NCBI RefSeq assembly: GCF_048569485.1
Contig: NC_134358.1
Coordinates: 244,833,451 to 244,897,450 of the forward strand
Length of the DNA: 64,000 nt
Origin: Anomaloglossus baeobatrachus
Taxonomy: Eukaryota; Chordata; Amphibia; Anura; Aromobatidae
Reading direction: 5' to 3'
The notes under the pieces were generated by a model. It was not told the DNA's origin and did not search any database. It was given only the letters and a program-made list of their open reading frames with translations. Shown in pieces: positions 55,614 to 64,000 of the stretch (its first letter is position 1; every line of letters starts with the position of its first letter). The position numbers and the translations under genes were made by a program.

Positions 55614-57387
55614 CACAGTGCTCAGCATAAATTAGTAGACCCCCCTAATAATCAACATCTCACTGGCTACAAGAACAATTTCATTTGACAAGACTGATTG
55701 TCATAGAACATTTTTTTAACCCATAGCATGAAATCAAGGTGTATAACATAACTTTCATTAAAAAAATCTTCTGTTTTTGTCAAAATTAGTTGTTGCAAAA
55801 ATTAATACATCCCACATCAAAAACATCTTGTAATTTTAGGACCTCCAAAATTTTTAAAGGAAAGAGCCAAGTCTACTAGGCATGGAATGAACAAGTTGGT
55901 GACATATTGTAACATCTATTTTTTTTCCCCATTCTTCAAGAACAACTTCTTTTAGATCCTATATGCTGGATAGAGAGTGAGGCTCAACCTCTGTCTTCAA
56001 AGTTCCGCATAGGTGTTCAATTAGGTTCAGATTAGGAGACAAACTTGGCCACTGAATCACTTTGACCCTGTTCTTCAGTAATGCTAACAGCGGCCTTAGA
56101 GGTGTATTTTGGATCATAGTCATGTTGGAAAAGTGGTGCGACTATCAGGAGCACGAAGTAATGGTTGCAGCTTCTCTTTGAACATAGAACAGTATGCTTG
56201 TGGATTTAAGATCCCATCAGTGTAATGTAGCTCCCCAACATCAGCAGCACTCATGCAACTCCACCTAAGGAAACTGCCGTCACCAAGTTCAACTGTAGGC
56301 GTCATGCATTGTTCTTTGTATTACACACCATTGCAATGCCATACAGTTTTGAAGCCATTAGTTCCAAAAGAATTATCATGATCTCATCACTTCAGAGTAT
56401 AGAGTCCCCAATAGTCTTCATATTTTTCAACATGGGTCCTGGAAAATTGTAGGTGGGCTTTTTTGTGCATTGGGCTTTAGGTGATGCATCCTTTGTGGAT
56501 TATATCTATGCATGCCATTTCTCTGCATTGTACGCCATATTGTGTGGCAGGAAACACTTACTCTGGTTATATTTTCTACTTTATTATAAACCTGCAGTGA
56601 GCTTGTATATTGATTTTCTTCCACCCTTCTCATCAGAAGAAGTTAAGAGTTATTCTAGCTGATAACTAAAGCTTTGCTGATCTCTTCTTGATCTTCACCT
56701 ATTTTGTGTAAAGAAATAATTTCCATTCTCAGGTCTTGTGACTTTTCTTTTCTACGTGATGCCAATGCTGACAGCATACAATGGGAAGGGGTTTTCCTTG
56801 TTACGAAACACCCTTTTATAGTCAGCTGTCTGCTGGACACCGGTTTAGTGAATAATTATACTTATCGGTGGTAGAATTCTTGTTAATTAGCATTTTGCAG
56901 TCTAAACTTTAGCTTTGTTCCAAAGACTTTTATTGGGGTGTACTCATTTTTGATAGGAAAATTACTTTTTTGGGTATGCAAAATAACAAATTTTGATTGC
57001 AATCAATGGCCCACATTTCTGAAAGTATTTTGTAGTATGGTATTGTCATGGAATGGTTTGGGGATTCGATCCGGTAACTGATTGTTGCATGGTTGGGTCC
57101 GCTGTCTGCTTGCCTATTGACTTTTCTTCCCAGTTCAAATCCTGATGGATCTGATTGTCTTTGTTCTCCCTTCTTGGTTCACGTCTGTCCAAATGTTTCT
57201 TATTTTCCCTTTTTGGTCTGCCCTATCACATTCTGGATTGGGTTATATGTGTTCCCTTTTACGTAATTCCTGCAGTGAGTTGGTTTATGTTCCTTTCCAG
57301 CACATACTTTCATCTCTTTTAGGTTTCTGGGAGGCTTTACTTGATTTACTTATTTGTAGCGCTCTTTAGCTTTCCCTCTCTACCTTA

Positions 57388-58941
57388 TAAACTGTGTGCA
57401 GAATTACTAGGCAAATGAGTATTTTGATTACATGATAATTTTTATACATGTTGTCCTACTCCAAGCTGTATAGGCTTGAGAGCCAACTACCAATTAAGTA
57501 AATAAGGTGATGTGCATCTCTGTAATGAGGAGGGGTGTGGTGTAATGACATCAAAACCGTATATAAGGTGTGCTTAATTATTAGGCAACCTCATTTCCTT
57601 TGGCAAAATGGGTCAGAAGAGAGATTTGACAAGCTCTGAAAAGTCCAAAATTGTGAGATGTTTTGCAGAGGGATGCAGCATTCTTGAAATTGCCAAACTT
57701 TTGAAGCGTGATCACCGAACAATCAAGTGTTTCATGGCAAATAGCCAACAGGGTCGCAAGAAGCGTGTTGGGCAAAAAAGGAGCAAAATAACTGCTGATG
57801 AATTGAGGAAAATCAAGCGTGAAGCTGCCAAGATGCCATTTGCCACCAGTTTTGCCATATTTCAGAGCTGCAACGTTACTGGAGTATCAAAAAGCACAAG
57901 GTGTGACATACTCAGGGATATGGCCAAGGTAAGGAAGGCTGAAAAACAACCACCTTTGAACAAGAAACATAAGATAAAACGTCAAGACTGGGACAAGAAA
58001 TATCTTAAGACTGATTTTTCAAAGGTTTTATGGACTGATGAAATGAGAGTGACTCTTGATGGGCCATATAGATGGGCCAGAGGCTGAATAAGTAAAGGGC
58101 AGAGAGCTCCACTCCGACTCAGACGCCAGCAAGGTGGAGGTGGGGTACTGCTATGGGCTGGTATCATCAAAGATGAACTTGTGGGACCTTTTCGGGTTGA
58201 GGATGGAGAGAAGCTCAAATCCCAGACCTACTGCCAGTTTCTGGAAGACAACTTATTCAAGCAGTGGTACAGGAAGAAGTCGGTATCGTTCAAGAAAAAC
58301 ATGATTTTCATGCAGGACAATGCTCCATCACATGCATCCAACTATTCCACAGCGTGGCTGGCCAGTAAAGGTCTAAAATATGGAAAAATAATGACATGGC
58401 CCCCTTGTTCACCTGATCTGATCCTCATGGAGAACCTGTGGTCCTTCATAAAATGTAAGATCTATAGGGAGGGAAAACATTACACCTCTCGGAACAGTGT
58501 CTGGAGGCTGTGATTGCTGGTGCATGTAATGTTGATCGTAAACAGATAAGCAACTGACAGAATCTATGGATAGTAGGCTGTTGAGTGTCATCATAAAGAA
58601 AGGTGGATATATTGGTCACTAATTTTTTGGGTTTTGTTTTTGCATGTCAGAAATTTTGTGCAGTTATATTGGTTTACCTGGTGAAAATACACAAGTGAGA
58701 TGGGAATATATTTGTTTTTTATTAAGTTGCCTAATAATTCTGCACAGTTATAGTTACCTGCACAAACAGATATCCTCCTAAGATAGCCAAATCTAAAAAA
58801 AAACGCACTCCAACTTCCAAAAATATTAAACTTTGATATTTATGAGTCTTTTGGGTTGATTGAGAACATAGTTGTTGATCAATAATAAAAAAAAAAAAAT
58901 CGCTAAAAATACAATTTGCCTAATAATTGTGCACCCAGTGT
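57388..58941 (+). mobile_element. Tc1/mariner transposon, DD37E spacing, nearly complete
   Basis: Left end CTGTGTGCAGAATTACTAGG; right end CCTAATAATTGTGCACCCAG, near TA at each side. An inner copy of the right repeat (CCTAATAATTCTGCACAG) sits at about 58729, a duplication I recall as normal for this family. It carries the transposase at 57608-58513. Confidence 0.85.
57608..58513 (+). pseudogene. Tc1/mariner transposase, one nonsense codon
   Basis: The frame starts MGQKRDLTSSEKSKIV with a helix-turn-helix (ILEIAKLLKRDHRTIKCF) and runs in one phase to about 58500. A TGA at 58085-58087 interrupts it at RG(W), where related copies have Trp. Catalytic motifs are VLWTDEMRVT, FMQDNAPSHAS and SPDLILMENLW; 37 residues separate the second Asp from the Glu. 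LNPIE, usual before NLW, has become LILME. A frameshift near 58500 ends it early at VWRL. Few lesions, so a fairly recent but dead copy. Confidence 0.85.
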
Positions 58942-59177
58942 ATAAACATGTTTTAGTTTTCTCACTCTGGGTTTTTGTATCTCCCTACACACCTTCTTCT
59001 CCCCTTGTTGACAGTGGTGTGTTGTCTTTCTATAGTAGGCCTTTCCCTTTTCCGTTACCTGTATCTCAGAGTGTTTACGTTCATAACAGGTATCTCACAG
59101 AAAATGTTGTTTCTGAAATGAAACTAAAGGCTTTCTGATAAATCTGTTGGGTGTACTTATTTATGCTGAGCACTATA

Positions 59178-59562
59178 TGTACAAATGTACCTAATAACAG
59201 CTTTCACAAAAAACAAACTGTGTTGCTTTTTCAGTCTGTGTCCAGTAGGTGGCAACATGTTCATGTCGAAACAAGATGTAATGCTAAGCATCCAGTCAAG
59301 ATCATGCTTCCCATCTGTATTATTCTATAAGGCCTTGCTCACATGAGTGTATGCATGGGATGAGTGCAATGCGAGAAAATCTTGCATTGCACTTGGACCA
59401 ATGTTAATCAATGAGTTAGAGCAGATGGTCAGTTTTTTCTCATACAGATTCTGGAAGAGAAAAAGTCGCAGCATGCTGTGAGTGGATGCCGAAATCATGC
59501 AAGACTTATGTTGACAGAATCTATGCTAAACTGCATTGACTAATGACAAGAATAAATAGCAC
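59178..59562. other. MITE fragment and unclassified DNA
   Basis: AAGGCCTTGCTCACATGAGT near 59331 looks like one end of a MITE whose partner is not clear. No gene. Confidence 0.35.
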
Positions 59563-59565
59563 TAA

Positions 59566-60199
59566 GGCCTCTTTCAAACGCACGTGTCTCCGGTACGTGT
59601 TTGGCAGTTTTCTCACGTACCGGAGACACGTACACACGTAGACCTATGTATTCCTATGGTTTCGGACACACGTAAATACTTGCGCACAGAAAGTGTGTCC
59701 GTTCCGTACTTACGTGTGTCCGTATGTTTCTCACGCCGACATGTCCGTTTTCTCTCTGGCATCACGGGTGTCACATGGAACGCAAACGTGTCACACGTAA
59801 CACACACGGACCACACGGATGTGTTCCGTGTGACACGCACCGGAGAGAAGACGTGTCTGAGAAAAACCCCCCAAAACTTTACTCACCTTCTCCTGCCCTC
59901 CTGTCTCTGCTGCTGTCACTTGCTTCCGACCGCCGCTCATTATGCTCATTGCATATTCACTTCACTGCGGCCGGAAGCAGCAGCAGCGGGGAGTCGGCAG
60001 GACCGGAGACCGAAGATCAGCACCACGGACAGCGATGCCAGGGACAGGTGAGTAGAAAGTTTCTGTTCTCCATGTGTTATCACGGATAACACATGGAGAA
60101 CACACGTGAGCCATAAACACAGCTCACGGAGGGCAAAACGCACCTTTGACACGTCCGTGAAAAACGTGCATGATTTTTAATGGACGTGTGAAAGAGGCC
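59566..60199. mobile_element. MITE with GGCCTCTTTCA ends, TSD TAA
   Basis: GGCCTCTTTCAAACGCACGT at the left and ACGTGTGAAAGAGGCC at the right, flanked by TAA (59563-59565, 60200-60202). Rich in ACACGT repeats (CACGTACCGGAGACACGT). Frames through it are incidental. Confidence 0.8.
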
Positions 60200-60387
60200 T
60201 AAGATAGGGTGATGCCAGGTTCTTTCATTCATGAAATATTTTACAAAATATTTTGATGAAGAGCAATCACCCTCTTTAGCCTTTCTTAAAAATTGGCTAA
60301 GAAATCCTGCATCACTATTATTATTATTATTATTTTATCGCTAGATGCAAAAATGTTTCCCTTCATTGATAGCAAGCTGAAAATGTA

Positions 60388-61247
60388 AGGCCCTGTGCCC
60401 ACGCTGCGGATTTTGACGTGGATTTTGACACAGATTTTCAGAAATTGAGAATTCAGAAGTGCTGTGCCCACGTTGAGTATTTTCCCTTGCGTATTTGGTG
60501 CAGATTTCTTTTTTCTGCACCAAATCTGCAGCAAATACGCAAGGGAAAAATAAGCAACGTGGGCACAGGACTTCTGAATTCTCTTAAGGGTGCTTTACAC
60601 GCTGCGACATCGCTAACGATATATCGTCGGGGTCATGTCATTAGTGACCCACATCCGACGCCGTTAGCGACATTGCAGCGTGTGACACCTAGGAGCGACG
60701 ATCAACAATCGCAAAAGCGTAAAAAATCATTGGTCGTTGACACGTCGCTCCTTTTCATAATATCGTTTCTGGTGCATGCTGCTGGTTGTTCGTCGTTCCT
60801 GCGGTATCACACATCGCTACGTGTGACACCGCAGGAACGACGAACATTTCGTTACCTGCGTCCACCAGCAATAAGGAAGGAAAGAGGTGGGCAGCATGTT
60901 CCGGCCGCTCATCTCCGCCCCTCCTCTGCTATTGGGCGGCCGCTTAGTGACGCCCCAGTGACGTCGCTATGACTCCGAATGCACCTCCCCCTTCAAGGAG
61001 GGATTGTTCGGCGGTCACAGTGACGTCGCTGAAAAGGTATGTGTGTGTGACGCTGCCGTAGCGATAATGTTCGCTACGGCAGCGATCACCACATGTCGCA
61101 CGAACGACGGGGGCTGGTGCTATCGCTAGCGATGTCACAGCGTGTAAAGCACCCTATAGACTTTGCTGGCTTCACAATGGACATGTAGATTTCGCTGCAG
61201 ATTTCTGAAAATACGCGTTAGAAGTACACAGCTTGGGCACTGGGCCA
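60388..61247. mobile_element. MITE with GGCCCTGTGCCCACGCTG ends, split by another MITE
   Basis: GGCCCTGTGCCCACGCTG at the left pairs with AGCTTGGGCACTGGGCC at the right; inside, GCAGATTTC..TTCTGCACC hairpins recur. Interrupted at about 60587-61155. Confidence 0.65.
60587..61155. mobile_element. PIF/Harbinger-like MITE nested in a MITE
   Basis: AGGGTGCTTTACACGCTGCG at the left, CAGCGTGTAAAGCACCCT at the right; edges TTA and ATA. Very close in layout to 47925-48515. Confidence 0.75.
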
Positions 61248-61309
61248 AAGAGTTATTCCAATGTCAAAATAAACTAAGCATACAGTGTATACAGTAAGCA
61301 GCAGTATAG

Positions 61310-62400
61310 AGTAGTGTATGTACACTGATGAGCAAAAGGGTAACAATTATTTGAACTTTAGACTTACAGAGTCCGTATCTCACCATCCACTAAAGCTTCG
61401 AACAGGTCTTATTTTCGGGGAAACACGGTATGTACCCATACAGTACTTATAAGTCCATTATTATGTACACCGATGAGCAAAACGAAACAACATTTTGCAC
61501 TTTTGACTTTCAGCCTCCATATCTAACCATCCACTATAGTTTTGAACATGAGACTACTTTTATTTTTTAGACAATCATCTTGACTATTTCATACATACAT
61601 TTCACTTTCAACTAATGGCATATGGTTAGTTATGCAGATACTTGTCATGTCACTGCAGTGTTATTGTTTTGCTCCTGGTGGAAGAATAATTTTTTTCTTT
61701 TTGTATACTACAACTTACAACCTGTTCTCACATTTCCTAGCAGCTCAGTGTGTTATTAGGTGGATTCCCAAATGAGAGGTTACTGGTTTGAATTAAGGAG
61801 CAAGCATGAAGAAGATTTCCCAAGAAAAGAGAAACAGGTCACCGATAGTGATCTCTCGGCCAAGAGAATTGCTAAACTGCATCATGTAAGTGCAATGACA
61901 GCTGGAAGAACATTAAATGAAGTCCATCCATCCATTCAAAAGCCAAGAAGTGGCCATCCAGGCAAAATATCAGAGTTAACTAGTTGGCCCATATAAGGTC
62001 TATCACTTCTGGCGCAACAAACACAGTAGTGAAGGTGACTCATATGCTTTGTAATAGTGAGATCACTGACATTCAAGTACTGTGTGACACACGTCACAAA
62101 AGTCTGGAATGGTGAACCGAAAAATGGTAAAGAGGCCTTAACTTCAATATTGTCATAAAAAGCACTGTCTTGCGATTGCAAAGAAGTACGAAAAGTGGAC
62201 AGTAGAAGATTGGAAACAGGTGATTTGGAGTGATGAAACGAAAGTCTATACACTAGGCTTTCATTTGTGCAAATGGGTCTAGAAGAAACAAGGGGAAAAG
62301 GAGTTAACGGATCGTGAAGTTGAACGAACTGTCAAGTTCGGAGAACGTAGTCTGATGATATACGGTTGTTTCACATCCAAAAGTGATGGTGTCACAATAT
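61310..62400 (+). mobile_element. Tc1/mariner-type fragment, 3' truncated
   Basis: GTACACTGATGAGCAAAAGG (about 61319) and a second GTACACCGATGAGCAAAACG (about 61465) are tandem copies of a Tc1-type end. A frame at 61760-61996 (DSDLSAKRIAKLHHVSAMTA) is the DNA-binding part. About 62190-62390 reads VIWSDETKVY and RSLMIYGCFTSK, the start of the catalytic core. Sequence breaks where LTR-like DNA begins near 62405. Dead copy. Confidence 0.7.
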
Positions 62401-62404
62401 GACT

Positions 62405-62888
62405 TCAGGTGTCACACCAGGTACAAGAGGACCCCCTCTGAGTGACACAACTCAAAGAGCACACCAGGGAAACAATACAACAGTTGGCTCTTGTACCATG
62501 GAGAGTGCAGCGGGATCACCTGCTAATACTCACCTGAGGCTGAACCCTGGACTCACTAACGTCAGTAGATGGATCTTTCCCCCCGTGCGCTGTCATGTGC
62601 CTAGGCCCTTGCTGGTCGTAAACTCATCCTAACTAGTGAAGACCAGTATCTTGCCACTACAATAAGACATCACTAGGAAGGTAAGACAAACGGTTGGGGA
62701 AAGACACAACAAAAATAACTCCTTGATTTCTTCAGCAGGAAACTTCGCAGCTGCAACAGAAAGGACACCACATATATGACCCTTCAACATGGTCAGCGTA
62801 GGTATGATCTATAGCCGAGATAGGGCAGAGTGAGTAACTGATTTTTATAGTAAAAGAGAGTGGGTGCAGCTGAGATCACTACTGTTAG
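62405..62888. mobile_element. LTR-like fragment
   Basis: Starts TGTCACACCAGGTACAAGAG. It is cut by the LTR at 62889. No coding content. Family unknown. Confidence 0.35.
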
Positions 62889-64000
62889 TGTGCCGCCCCT
62901 GTGCCAGCAGCTGGCGCTGCTCGGGTCCGAGCCTTCTGGGGTGGTGGCTCGAGGGTCTCCGGACCCGGGGGTCTCGCGGACATGCCGAATAAATGGGGGA
63001 TGTAGATGTACGGGCTAGGCCGTAATAAGTTAGTGACGCCACCCACGGTGTGTGGTGAGGTGGGACACCACCGCTGTTGTTATGGGGCACCCGGGGGAGA
63101 TGTTGTGCAGCAAGTTGTTAACCCCTCCGTGGGCAGGGATGGTGGCCCCGGGACCCGGTGGCTTGGTACAGGGGGTAGCGACCGCAGGGGGTGCTGGTGT
63201 ACTCAATTTTAGTAACACACACACAAGTCTCTGGTAAACCAAGGTGATGGCGGCCGGTGCCGCGGCCGGTTGCGTTCAGGTCCCCCACCCGGCTGGTGGT
63301 CTCTATCCTTTTCCTGCACTGCTTTGTGTAAGGTGGACTTTCCTAGTGTGAAACTCAGGAGTCCGCTCCCGGCTGGATGTGGCCTAAGGAGCCGTGCCCG
63401 CAGACACTGGCCCGTGGGATCTATGGGCCCTGGCGGTGACCTCTTATCCCTAATCGGTGGGCTGTTATCTTCTATGAGGGACTTTGGGTGGGACAGGACC
63501 TCTAGTCCTGGCCTCAATCGGTTAATTAACCAGTCCGCTTGGTTCCAGTTTCTGGCTTCAGGGTCCGAGTTCCCCCCTTTGTGCTACGGATTCCGGGTTG
63601 GTTACCCGTGTTGGTACCGGCGGGCTACAACCCTGTCCCGGTCCACCTCGGTTCTGCCAAGCCATCTTCCTGTCTCCTGCTGACGGAGACCACCGTCTGC
63701 CTCCTAGCCAGTGGCACCAGGGCTCCTACCCTGGTACCGTCCAACTTGAACTTTCTTGTGGAGCTACACTTAGCTCCAGCCTACACTCCTCTCCAAACTG
63801 AACTTCAGACTCATCTCAACTGATCTGCTGTTTTCCCGCCCATGGCTGTCTGGACCCCTGGGTGGGTGTGTCCCAACCACCTGGTCACGTCCACTGATGT
63901 GTCTATCTTTCCCTAAGGGGGGTGAATAGAGTTTTCTGGTTGGCTCTGTGTTTCCTAGTGAGAGTGGGGTTGAAGCTCTGCATCACTGATAAGTAGGTGC
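62889..64000 (-). mobile_element. LTR of the GTGACGCCC group, runs off the window
   Basis: On the minus strand it ends GGGGCGGCACA at 62889, matching 51350-52456 (GGACCCGGGGG, GTGACGCCACCCACGG blocks on plus). Its 5' end lies beyond 64000, so solo or paired status is unknown. Fossil. Confidence 0.65.

Larger units (their letters stand above)
57044..59088. mobile_element. Solo LTR with nested Tc1, TSD GGTAT
   Basis: Starts TGTCATGGAATGG, ends TTCATAACA, and is flanked by GGTAT on both sides (57039-57043, 59089-59093). Without the nested Tc1 it is about 490 bp. No internal genes, so a solo LTR fossil. Family not identified. Confidence 0.7.
55614..59177 (-). mobile_element. Tc1-like transposon, decayed, host of two later insertions
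   Basis: Ends CAGTGCTCAGCATAAAT and ATTTATGCTGAGCACT form inverted repeats of a known Tc1 lineage. Minus-strand frames at 56655-56840, 56427-56633 (RVSVSCHTIWRTMQRNGMH) and 56120-56305 (VELGDGSFLRWSCM) are transposase pieces; many stops separate them. A solo LTR sits inside at 57044-59088. Dead copy. Confidence 0.75.

Noticed and set aside
59584-60089. Overlapping frames of 121-155 codons
   Set aside because: They fall inside a TAA-flanked MITE built of ACACGT repeats.

Overview
The window looks like a non-coding, transposon-saturated stretch of a large vertebrate genome. The repeat types (several Tc1/mariner lineages, hAT elements, swarms of PIF/Harbinger-like MITEs, Gmr1-type Ty3/gypsy, long solo LTRs, a tRNA-derived SINE) resemble those I know from anuran amphibians, perhaps a poison-frog or toad-like genome. 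That assignment rests on memory of repeat families and was not checked by a search.

Only one host gene is supported. On the minus strand, five exons between 55190 and 41220 encode the last 219 residues of a FACIT collagen: Gly-X-Y helix, a short non-collagenous NC2 hinge with paired cysteines, a final Gly-X-Y helix, and a tail ending DPFRKGPNF. All splice sites are GT-AG, all phases agree, and the sequence best fits COL21A1 from memory. Its four complete introns (6.35, 2.54, 1.26 and 3.17 kb) are filled mostly with mobile DNA. No further collagen exon was seen between 55191 and 64000, so the next upstream intron is at least 8.8 kb. Everything below about 40.9 kb is downstream intergenic DNA.

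Layout. 0.9-11.2 kb: a foldback element with arms of about 570 bp, into which a 9030-bp hAT transposon (1277-10306, 8-bp target duplication GTCAGGAC) has inserted. The hAT carries an apparently intact 1241-codon BED/hAT transposase, flanked on each side by a large tandem array that appears to be copied from the adjoining end of the gene. 11.4-15 kb: nested MITEs and a truncated Tc1. 15.1-19.7 kb: a short non-autonomous LTR retrotransposon with a MITE in its 3' LTR. 20-28 kb: MITEs, an LTR interrupted by another element, two minisatellites of 29-30 bp period. 28-37 kb: solo LTRs, a mariner-like 3' half, and a Gmr1-like gypsy fossil whose integrase precedes the reverse transcriptase. 37-41 kb: a decayed Tc1 and quiet DNA. 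41-55 kb: the collagen 3' end. 55-64 kb: a three-level nest (Tc1, solo LTR, Tc1), MITEs and LTRs.

The strongest candidates for something new are the giant hAT with its self-derived arrays, the foldback element whose loop copies its own terminus, and the density of TWA-flanked MITEs around and inside one collagen gene.
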